From Paramyrothecium sp. XJ0827 (Eukaryota; Ascomycota; Sordariomycetes; Hypocreales; Stachybotryaceae), in NCBI GenBank assembly GCA_020881915.1, contig JAJFPB010000010.1, positions 868,001-932,000 on the forward strand: a DNA stretch of 64,000 nt, given 5' to 3'. Numbering within the stretch: the first letter of the stretch is position 1; each line of letters starts with the position of its first letter. Positions 45,672 through 55,486 of this stretch are shown piece after piece. The translations under genes and the position numbers were made by a program. A model generated the notes under the pieces. The model did not search any database, was not told the DNA's origin, and saw only the letters and a program-made list of their open reading frames with translations.

Positions 45672-46178
45672 AACGATTGATCTGGTGTTAGCTATGGCAA
45701 TAGAGAAATGTTGCGACCCTAGTTGTGTCTGAGCGAAACCGGCAATCATGCTGGTGGTTTACTACTCCCACGAATCTGTTCAGTGGTATTGTGGCCGGTA
45801 GGATTGAGGAACGAGACAGTGCTTTTTTCCTTCCCTCCACTAACCTTGACTAGTTGAACTTTGAGACAGAAAAAAATTGGCGGTTAATGTGGCTTCTCAG
45901 GCTAACAAGGCAGCTCCAAGCGCCGTTTAGTCTCGATCGTCTGGCTACGAAGGGAAAAGTCTAGGCTCTTGAGCCCACCCAAGAGGGACCCAAGAGGGGA
46001 AACTTAACCGACGCATCACAGCCTGAACACCGAATATCAGCGGTTCGGCATATTCTCGTTCACTTTTGTCCAGAAACGTAGGTTGTGCTCATTCAGGAAA
46101 GCAAACGACCGTGGCCAATTCCGTGAGCTGCTGGAGAATGGGCAGCGGGGAGCCGACGCAAGAGCTGCGATAGCCGAC
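45672..46178. other. intergenic, promoter of Zn2Cys6 gene
   Basis: About 500 bp. The start region of the regulator frame extends a little upstream of its ATG; no other signal. Confidence 0.5.
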
Positions 46179-48651
46179 ATGTCTGTCTCGTCTCTCGGGG
46201 ACGGTCGGGGCGACGCAGAGTTGGCTACAGACACAATCCGCACGGCTGCCAAGAAGAGGGCTCGCACGCGGACCGGTTGCTGGACCTGCAGACGCAGGCG
46301 GAAGAAGTGTATGTTTGAAGCCGTACGGCTTCTTTGTACTCACCCTCACCTGGCTAAAATCCACAGGCAACGAGCGTCGACCCGTATGTGGTAACTGCCT
46401 CCAGAAGGGCGAGACATGCGAATGGGGTGTCAGGCTCTCCTTTCGCGACGAAAATGTCCAGACCATTTCGCAGAGCCACCCGTCGATGCGTCAAGAGACA
46501 GGGCCGCGACGAGGTGGCGGTGTCGAGGTGCGCATCCGACCACTCCATTTTCTCCTCGTGGCGCCTCGTGAAGTGATCCTCATGCTCGTGAACAATAGGT
46601 TGTTGACATCACCAATGAAGTGATCCGTGACTACTGGACTGAGCTTCAGGCGACCGAGAACTCCGAGCACAGCCTTAGCGACAATGGGACGGCAAGCAAT
46701 GCCGCCCATCACAACAATCGCAGAGACAGCGCAACGCGTGACGATCATCAAACCCTTGATAGCACCTTCGCATCTGAGAGACACAATGCGGCCGCCGAAA
46801 ATGTTGCCGAGACCCAGCCCTTTTCACTGCCTTCGCCTCCGTTCATCCGTGCCAGGCTTCGAGGCTCGAACGACATGCTTTCCCCGGAGGCTGCCAGAGC
46901 TTCGATTGGATCTGGCTACGGAGAACCGAGCCATGAAAGCCCTGCGAGCGTGAATACATCCCATTCTTATGATATGGCGCGGTCAGCAGCTGCGCAGCTT
47001 CTGGACTTGGGCTCAGGTGCCGTGGGCTTGACGCCAATTCTGAATCCCCTACCGATCCAAGCCCACCTGGGCAGCCAACTGCTCTCATCGCCGCCTCAGG
47101 GATTGCAGGACGTCCCTGAGGCCGCAGGCATCACACCGGAGCACCTTTTCGCCGACGACGGCATCTTCCTGCCCGGTTCGGCCTACCTGGAGCTCCACTC
47201 TGTCCTGCGAAACCACATATTCGAGACTGCTCGCTCTAGCAACCCCAGCAGACGACCTTCGCCCAAACCTCCATTTTACGATGTGTACATGCCGGATGCA
47301 GGCACGCAGCAAGACGGAGAGGCTGAGTCGGGACAGGCGGATCAGGCTACTCAAGTGTCAGATGCGACACCCAGATCCGCCGACTTGACAAAGCAGGAGG
47401 AGTTTGTCCTTTGGAAAAACTGGGTGGATGAAATTGCGCCGTGGGTAAGTTGACCGTGGTTCCTCTACAATTTTCTGGTCGTCTGATTTTTCCGTTCTAG
47501 CTTGACAAATTCGACAACGAATGCAACTTCCAGCGAAAGTTGCCGGCGCTGGCAAAAGAGCATTCGCATTTGCGATTTGCTATGCTCGCCCTTTCTGCTC
47601 GCCAGTTGGAGAGGAAGCACCCGGAGCGATCGTCGTCTGTGAGCCTCGCGCTATACCAAGAGGCCATTCATCAGCTCATACCACACCTGCAAACGAAATC
47701 CACAGAGATAGTCGCATCATGCGTGGTGCTTTGTGTTTTGGAGATGATGAACTGTGAGTACGACCCCGGGATTTGGTAACGGCTGGTGATTTGAGACTCG
47801 CACAGGTTCGCCTCAGATGTGGCGCCGGCATCTCGACGGGTGCGCGTCTCTAATACAGTCACTCGGCATAAACGGATTCTCTGGGGGAGTTGAGCAGGCG
47901 CTTTTCTGGTGCTTTGCCCGCATGGGTTTGTCGTCCTTTTGTCACGTTCTCTCAAGGTTTGAGCTGCTAATACGAGTGAGTAGATGTTTGCGGTGGCTTC
48001 ATATCCTCAGAGTCAACCTTGATCCCTCCGGCAAGCTGGACGCCAAAGATGTCATTTGGCGAATCTGTAGAGCTTTTCCGCATCAACGCAGGCCTCGACA
48101 TGTATGCCTGCCTTGCTGTTTTTCTTTGCGCCCAGGTGTTGGATCTTTTTGCCAGCGATGACTCGGATGCCTTGTTCACCAGCAGGTGGAACAAGTTGTT
48201 TGCGTACATTGAAGAGTGGTATAGCCAGCGGCCGTCCGAGATGCGATCCATCTTGAGCCAGCCAGCTTCCACAAATCCCAGTGACGCCGCATCACCCTTT
48301 CCGACCTTGTTATTTTCCAATCCACCAGCTATATCTGGAAATCAGCTCTATCATACAGCCGCTCTACTGATGCTGCAGAAGAAACCCCGTCGCGCGGTCC
48401 TACCGCCAAAGGTTCATCCAGTCTTGTGGCATGCTCGCAGAATCTGCGCCATCTCCATCTGTAACACGCACCACGGCTGCTGGACCAACTGCATTCAACC
48501 GTTGTGGATTGCCGGTCAAGTCATGTCGCATCACGCAGAGCATCGCGCGATTCTGGAAGCGTACGAGTTGATCGAGAAGGAGACCGGCTGGGGAGCTACT
48601 TGGAGGGCCGATGACTTGAAGTCACATTGGGGGGAGCTCGATGAAAATTGA
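46179..48651 (+). CDS. Zn2Cys6 fungal transcription factor
   Basis: Six exons: 46179-46308, 46367-46527, 46599-47444, 47501-47753, 47806-47925, 48011-48651; 716 residues. The zinc cluster is split by intron 1: RTRTGCWTCRRRRKK-C joined to NERRPVCGNCLQKGETCEW, giving C-x2-C-x6-C-x6-C-x2-C-x6-C. A disordered Ser/Pro-rich region follows, then the fungal transcription factor middle domain (WVDEIAPWLDKFDNECNFQR, LRFAMLALSARQLERKH, MWRRHLDGCASLIQSLG, CFARME), typical of regulators of the UaY/OefC-like, arcA-like type. Intron 5 (85 nt) was placed by frame at a weak GTTTGT donor. It sits between DHA kinase and the dehydrogenase/sugar-transporter pair, and is the candidate regulator of this block (inference). 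Confidence 0.87.
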
Positions 48652-48721
48652 GGGGATTAACATATCGCAAAGCCAACAACACGCTAATATATTACGTTAA
48701 TCCTGAAACTAATGTTCCATT

Positions 48722-49683
48722 TCATGCAGATGCACAATGACCTCCATCAACCCTTAAATCAGCTCCCGTCATGAAAGAGCTTCCAGGTCCAAGGAGGAAG
48801 ATAGCAGGAGCCTTGAAGTCCTCCGGGGCTCCTAGCCGGTTGAGCAGGGCTCCGGCCATCCAGACCTTCTCCAGCTCCGGCTCGCTTTCAAGCAGCTCAT
48901 CAGTCATGGCGGTTCGGATGTAACCCGGAGACAGTGTATTAACTCGAATGCCGTATTGACCCCATTCTTGTGCGAGAGATCGGCACATTTGCTGCACTCC
49001 GGCCTTGCTGGTGTTGTAAGCGGTGCAGGTCAAGCCCTATTCCATGTGAAGTTATTAGCACGAGCACCTCTTTGCATGTACTGGCCAGCCTAGAAGGCGT
49101 CTCTCACCCTGTTTGCGATTTGTCCAGACATGGATGAAATGAGAACGATGCTGCCGTGAACACCGTTCTTGACAAGGATCCTGGCTGTGTGCTTGGCGGT
49201 GAGGAATGTGCCGGTGACGTTGACACGCTGGATGCGCTCGAAGTCGGCTGAGGAATAATCCAAAGCAGGAACCTTTTGCTGTATACCAGCGCAGGCGATG
49301 GACCCGTAAAACTGTGCACCGTGGCTCGAGGCCTCGGCATCAATCTCGTCAAAGACCACGCTTGAAGCCGCCTCGTCGGTTACATCCAACCTGCGGTAGG
49401 ACAGCCCAAGCCCGGAGGCCTTGGCCAGCTTCTGCAGCGCTGCCCACTCCGCAGCGGCGGGCTCGGGCAGGATGTCGAGACAAGCCACATGCCCGCCAGC
49501 CTCGAGCACAGCTCCGGCCAGGGTGATGCCGAGGCCACGGCCGCCGCCTGTGATAGCAACGGTCTTGTTGGCAAGGGAGAATAAGGCGGTGTGAGAAGTA
49601 TTCGCTGGAGTCTGCTGTGACTCGAGGACGACGGCAGGCAGTGACAGGTCGTTCACTACGCCAGTCGTGAGTCCGGGAGACAT
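48722..49683 (-). CDS. short-chain dehydrogenase/reductase (polyol/ketose reductase-like)
   Basis: Exons 49108-49683 and 48722-49036 (71-nt intron) give 296 residues. Classical SDR: nucleotide-binding TGGGRGLG after KTVAI, IACAGIQ in place of NNAG, catalytic Ser in IVLISSMSGQIANR, YNTSK (Tyr/Lys), then IRVNTLSPGYIRTAMTDELL and a final TGADLRVDGGHC. The N-terminal extension and overall plan resemble fungal NADP(H) sorbose/xylulose/arabinitol reductases. Substrate cannot be fixed from sequence. The earlier in-frame TTG is rejected for the ATG at 49683. Divergent from the sugar transporter 0.8 kb away, which fits a role in sugar or polyol metabolism; a xylulose-forming activity would feed the xylulose-5-phosphate needed by DHA synthase, but that is conjecture. 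Confidence 0.88.
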
Positions 49684-50510
49684 GATGGGCAACAGAGGTT
49701 TGAAACAACAGATCCACAATGAACTTCAAAAAGGATGGCGTTTGAGAGGTCAGGGATATAAGAGGATACCAATCGAAGAATGCAGAAATCGATCCCGTGT
49801 GAATACTAGTTAAATAAGCAGAGTCGGCATCCCAGGTCCGGGGAGAATGCCATCTCCGATGCAACCCAAACCTAGCTGGTGGCAGGCCAGGAATGCAGCT
49901 CTGTGCCTCAACTTGCGTCTTTGACCAAAGCGGAAAGCTCAAGCGCGTCCGGCATCGAGGCGTGGCATTCTTGACGGGGCTATCTCCTAGCCTGCTCCAC
50001 ATCCCTACGGTCTTCAAGGTGCCTCCAAGCGCTTAGCAAAAAAGCAATAACTGCAAAATGGGGAATAAATCTAATTAAAATAAATCTAATCAAATTTTCT
50101 TTCAATCTTTTGAAATGTACAATACTAAAAATAAAATATCAAAATAAATAAGAATAGCCCCTATTTCTAATAAATTTTGTAGATGCTTTACAGCTTTTAA
50201 AAACGGTTCGCCGCTTGCCTGCCACATCCCCACGGTCTTGAGACGCCACCATAAAAGATCGCCGTCTTACCCCATCCGGGGAAACGAGTGTGCGCCGGGG
50301 ACAAAATGCTGTGGGCATTCAGTCATGGCTTTATGCAAATATAAACCTTACCTGTGGCCCATATGCCTCTCGGTGCTTGAGCAGACAACACGTCTACAGT
50401 CAGCTTCTCTCGTCGCGTGGGTTGATGCACAACTCACACACACTCAACATCAAACTTTCTTCCTTTGATGGTTCCTTTGATGGTCCCTCAATAGTTACCC
50501 TTTCTTCAAG
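49684..50510. promoter_or_regulatory. divergent promoter, SDR / sugar transporter
   Basis: Contains a strongly AT-rich block (about 50041-50200) flanked by two copies of a similar 25-30 bp sequence, each including CCACATCCCYACGGTCTT (around 50000 and 50223). Three hexamers match the SYGGRG consensus of the fungal carbon-repression factor CreA: 50228-50233 (reverse), 50276-50281 and 50295-50300. Glucose control of the transporter is therefore plausible but unproven. Confidence 0.4.
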
Positions 50511-52415
50511 ATGACGGCACTCACGGGCAGACCATTACACTGGGCCATCACGGCCACGGCCGGCGCTGGCTTCCTGCTGTAAGTCACTAATACGAGCCTG
50601 ACAGTGTCCACTGGTCCTCCCTTTTACCCATGGCACCCGGTTGTCGTATGACATGTGCGGTAGCTGAACAGCATGATAGTTTTGGCTATGATCAAGGTGT
50701 CATGTCCGGCCTCCTCACTGGGAGGGCATTTACGTCGCAGTTCCCCGAGATCGATACGACAGAGGGCAGCGACGGCAGCGCGTCTTTGCAGGGAACCGTC
50801 GTGGCTATTTACGAGATTGGATGCTTCTTTGGTGCCATCATTGCTTTGCTGATAGGCGAAAAAATGGGCCGCCGCAAGACAATTATGCTGGGGTGCGTCG
50901 TGCTGTGCATTGGTGGCGCTTTACAGGCATGCGCCTATGGCATTCCACATCTCATTGTTGGGCGCATCGTCGCCGGGCTCGGCAACGGCCTGAATACTAG
51001 TACTATCCGTGGGCAGCCTCTTCTGGAGCCATCTTTGGCTTTTCCAAAGACGTGATGCTGACCATACAATAGCCGTTTGGCACTCTGAACTCATGCAGGC
51101 CGATGTTCGTGGCAGGGGTGTAAGTCTGTCCAAGTTTCGGAGACTGATATCCAGACTGCTGACGCATCATTCCACAGCTTTCAATCGAACTGGCAATCAA
51201 TATCTTTGGGGTCATGACTGCCTATTGGGTCGACTACGGCATGTCCTTTGTCCAAGACTCCTCCGCCCAATTTCGTTTCCCTTTAGCCCTGCAGTGCTTG
51301 TTCGCCGTGGCTACTTTCTTCGGCATCATGCTCCTGCCAGAGTCGCCCAGATGGGTACGTAAAACGGTCTTAGCCCTCCGTTTTGTTCCGTATGATTTCT
51401 CACATTGTGGCAGCTTCTTGCCCACGGCCACGCCGATAAAGCTCGTCATGTCCTCTGGTCTCTGCTAGGAAACGCAAAGGAAACTGACACCAACAATGCC
51501 ATTGTGACCGAGGAAGTGACCGAAATCCAGCACGCCATTGAGGAAGAAAGAACGGCAGCAGAGGGTGGAAGCTTCAAGGCTCTACTCAAAAATGGACCAC
51601 AAAAGTTCTTCTATAGAACCCTGCTCGGCATTGGCGGCCAATTCATGCAACAACTATCTGGCGTAAATCTTATCACCTATTATGCTTCGGTCATCTTTGA
51701 GCAGTCAGTTGGGATGCCTCATGACCTGGCACTCTTGCTCGCGGGCTTCAACGGCGTCGCGTACTTTCTTTCCTCACTCATTCCTATTTGGGTCATAGAC
51801 CGACTAGGACGTCGCAAGCTCATGTTATTTGCTGTGACAGGTCAAGGCACATGCATGGCTGTGCTTGCTGGCACAGTCTCAGACGGTGGACATGCCGCCG
51901 GCATTGTTGCTGTCGTGATGCTGTTCTTGTTCAACTTTTTCTTCGCCGTGGGCCTTTTGGCTATTCCTTGGTTACGTAAGTCACTTACACGAGTTTCTTA
52001 TACTCTTTGCGTGGAACGATTCACTTACAATCTGGCAGTGCCTGCTGAGTATGCTCCTCTGGCTATCCGTACCAAGGCTGCTGCCCTCGCCACGGCGTCC
52101 AACTGGATCTTCACGTTTCTGGTCGTGGAGATTACCCCAGTCAGTATCAAAAGCATCCAGTGGCGGACATACATCTACTTTTCAGTCTTCAACTTCTTCT
52201 TCATCCCCCTCATCTACTTCTTTTATCCAGAGACACGGAACCTCACGCTTGAGCAGATCGACAGGCTGTTCACAGGCGAAAAGGTCAAGCTCCACTGGAA
52301 TCCGTCCATGGGCTCGGTTGGAGACGCTGCAAACCGCTCTGGTTTGCAGAAAAGACCTTCCGAAGGAGGAGCAGAATCGCCTAGTCAAGTCCAAGTTGAA
52401 AAGGCCACTGTATAG
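50511..52415 (+). CDS. MFS sugar (hexose/pentose) transporter
   Basis: Six exons: 50511-50578, 50680-51008, 51073-51119, 51178-51354, 51414-51975, 52039-52415; introns 58-101 nt; 519 residues. Sugar-porter signatures are all present: FGYDQGVMSGLL in helix 1, GEKMGRRKTIMLG (loop 2), HLIVGRIVAGLGNG, PVWHSELMQADVRGRG, LPESPRW at the end of helix 6, QQLSGVNLITYYASVIFE in helix 7, WVIDRLGRRKLML, LPAEYAPLAIRTKAAALATA and YFFYPETRNLTLEQIDRLF. Twelve transmembrane helices predicted, plasma membrane. Substrate class (hexose, pentose, galacturonate) is not decidable by motif. Located between the dehydrogenase and the esterase/exopolygalacturonase genes, so import of a released sugar is a reasonable role. 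Confidence 0.94.
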
Positions 52416-52769
52416 CGCGGGAGAAAATGGACAAAACGCTGTAGAATTGGTCTGTTTGGATAGCAGTCCCCGTACCATGACTTGCGCCTACGTCTTGTAC
52501 AGGAAAGAATATCAACATTGCGCCCAAACAGAGTTCGTTGAATGCAAGCACTGAATAAAATCCTGTTGGTACATGTGCCAAGGACAAGATATGTTGGTGC
52601 GCAATGTTGGTTGCTCCACGCCCCACTGGCGCCCGCATAATCTGACTGCGTGCGTTTGCCTGCTCCTTCGGCCCACCAAAGTCCCCTCCGCAACATGTCA
52701 GACTCACCACGTAAGTCCTGGATCTCGCAAATCTAAGAAAAAGCATCGTTGAAAACCTTCATCCCAACA
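52416..52769. other. intergenic
   Basis: Spacer of about 350 bp between two plus-strand genes; nothing recognisable. Confidence 0.5.
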
Positions 52770-53812
52770 ATGGCAGAATCGTCGCACCAGGGTCAAGATG
52801 CAGGCCAGACACCCAAAACCTCTCGCCCAAGGCTAGACCCCTTGATCATACGTGACATGTTCAACACCGTCACAGCAGCAGCCGGCAGTGTCCTGCCTTG
52901 GCCTGAAGCCATGGTCGAGTCCCAGCACTGGGCGGAATCGCTCGACGGCACACAACTGGAAGTGAGACGATTCCTTCCGGCTGCTGTGGCCCGGGAGCAG
53001 TCCTCTCAGCCCGATCGAGCAGTCATATACGCCTTTGGAGGTGGTATGGTTGGCGGTAGCATTGACGTCTTCAAGAATTTCATGGCGACTCTGGCCGAAC
53101 TCAGCAAGACACAAGTCTTTGCACCCCAGTATCGCCTCGCTCCGGAGAACCCATATCCTGCCGGGGTCGAAGACATGTATGCGACAATCCTGTGGCTTCA
53201 GGCCAACGCTGAGAGCTTCAATGTCGATCCAAAGAGGATCGTCGTTTTCGGACAGAGTGCTGGCGGAGGTATCGCAGCGGCCGCGGCGCTGATGGCTCGA
53301 GACAAAAAGCTCGACCCGCCTTTGGCAGCTCAGTGTCTCCGATATCCAATGCTGGACGACCGGACAATATTGGAGCCAACGTCGCCGCGATACCCGTTCA
53401 TCAACTGGAAGTCGGATAGTAACATCAGTATTTGGCAAACGTATCTTTACGGTGAAGACAACGGTAGGTCGCAGTCCCCTTTGATCCAGTCATTGAGGGC
53501 ACTCCCTATTTGGACCGTACTGACATGATCATGGTGACTGCAGGGGAGCAAAGGGACGAGGACGTGCCCTATTATGCGGCACCGGCCCGGGCAGAGAATT
53601 TGCGCGGCTTGCCACCCTCCCATATCGGCGTCGGTGACTATGACCTGTTCCGCAACGAGTGTCTGAAGTACGGCTACAACTTGGGCATTGGTGGTGTAGC
53701 CATTGAGCTGCATGTATATCCAGGCATGCCTCATGGGTTTGATGGCGATCCATCCCTGGCCCTCGGAAAAGAGATGTGGAGGAATGAAGCGCGTTTTATC
53801 CAGAAATTCTAG
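52770..53812 (+). CDS. HSL-type alpha/beta hydrolase (abhydrolase_3 esterase)
   Basis: Exons 52770-53463 and 53544-53812 (80-nt intron) give 320 residues. Nucleophile Ser in VVFGQSAGGGIAAAAALMA; QYRLAPENPYPAGVEDMYAT is the typical following block; the acid is the Asp of GVGDYDLFRNE and the base is the His of YPGMPHGFDG. The oxyanion-hole HGGG motif is altered to AFGGGMVGGS, with Phe where the family has His. No signal peptide, so an intracellular esterase or lactonase. Neighbours are a sugar transporter upstream and, tail to tail, an exopolygalacturonase; deacylation or lactone hydrolysis of an imported sugar derivative is possible but not shown. Confidence 0.88.
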
Positions 53813-54071
53813 AGCATCAAACATACCCGCCGGTTGCAAAATCATGTGGATAGCCTACACTAGAAGACTAGGTATCAAATTGACAGCTTCTCTTGATGCC
53901 GCAACTCGTTCCTAGTCTCTGTACCCAACCCAGCACCTCGGAGTAGCCTGGGGGATTAAGCCGTCATATCTACTGTTTCGTATTATTTGTCACATTCGGT
54001 CATACTTCAGCATTACGTGATATTATTTTTATTCTGTTGAAAAGAGTGCCTCTAAGAGCTATACACGCCTT

Positions 54072-55486
54072 TCAGCCGTTCACAATATCGCCGTTTACAT
54101 CAAGAAGCTCTTTCTCCAAGTTCCGGATCTGCCAGCGTGCAGTTTTGCCACTAGGGATGTTGATACGAACATTCTCAGCCCGGATGTTGTCACAACTCTG
54201 CAGAGTGAAGTTAGCACCCTGTTCGAACCGACTAGGCTAGTCACACTTACCTCGTCAGAACTGCAGATCAAGGATCCTGCCACGGGATCAGCCTTTTTAG
54301 AAATCGTGCCGTAGAAGTCCTTGAACACAATGTCCTCCAAGACGACCTGCGAAGGATTCTCCTCGCAAGTCGACGCGTTGACAGCGCCGTAGCACTGATC
54401 AATCTTGAGGGCGGCATCGTTGCCGTCGACGTGGAAAAGCTCGTATGTGACGTTGCGTACGTAGCCAATTCCGCCGCCACCAATCCAGCCGGGCCTCGTA
54501 ACGGCACCTTCGCCAGGCCAGACTTTGAGACGGGCACTGTCGGTAGCGTTGCTAAGCGTGTTGTTGTAGATGTACAGGTTCTCGATGATGTCGACCACGC
54601 CAGGGTACTGGGCTAAAGAGCCGACAGAAATACCGTGTGATGAGTTACAAACAAGACCCTGGACAATGATGTTCGTACTGTTAGGCTTGAAGGACACGCA
54701 GTCATCATCGTGCTCGATATGCGAGTTCTGGATGACAATGTTGTCTGAGCGGTAGGTGTCCCAGCCGTCGAGATTCTTGGCCTCGTGCTTAGACTTGGAA
54801 CGCGAGTAAATGTCAATGTTGGAGATGAGAATGTCTGTGCTGTTGGCAATCAAATTGTGCCACTGTCCTCGGTTAGCTTATCGCTGAGCCATCACTCGAA
54901 TCTGACCTACATTAGGAGAGTTTCGGAGCTTCAGCCCAGTAATTGAACCGCCATGCCACCCATCCGTCACGAATAACAAGGGGCGGAGTACGTTTCTCTC
55001 TGCATGAGCGTCGTACCACGCCTGACCTTGGCCATCAATTATTCCCTCGCCCAGTCCGAAGAGGTTGATGTCCTCGCCTCCCCACAGCCACCAAGACGAC
55101 TGCTCTTGGAAGGGAAACTTAAAGGTCCTTGGAACCCAGCCATCCACGTCGTCGTCGCAGAACTTGATAGTGCCGGTCAACGCAACGTCTACGTGCTTGA
55201 GGAAACGCAGGTCCAGCGGAGTGCAGATGGTGTACTCCTTGTCCAGAACAACCGTGCCGCCGTCGTTGCACTCGTGAAAGGCGGCAAGGATTTTGGCGGC
55301 ATCATCGCGACCTTCGGTACAGCTGGGCTTGACGAAGCAGGTCTTTGTGCGAGGAGCTCCGGTAGGAATGGCCTTGTACGGCTGCAGAGGGCTGGGTTTG
55401 ATGTCCGGACGCTGAGGGACGTCGCGGGCCTGAGAGACGCCGCTCAATGCGAGCACGGCAGCGGCGAGAACGCTGTAGGAAAACAT
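54072..55486 (-). CDS. exopolygalacturonase-like GH28, secreted
   Basis: Exons 54911-55486, 54251-54862 and 54072-54197 (48- and 53-nt introns) give 437 residues. A signal peptide (MFSYSVLAAAVLALSGVSQA) leads into a right-handed beta-helix of GH28. Catalytic motifs: NLDGWDTYRSDN (NTD with Thr changed to Leu), HDDDCVSFK (the DD pair), SSHGISVGSLAQY (catalytic His) and SARLKVWPG (RIK read as RLK). The WDTYRSDN and VWPG variants are typical of exo-acting enzymes, which release galacturonate from chain ends. Several N-glycosylation sequons. Extracellular. Upstream frames use TTG; the ATG at 55486 begins the signal peptide directly. Confidence 0.92.
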
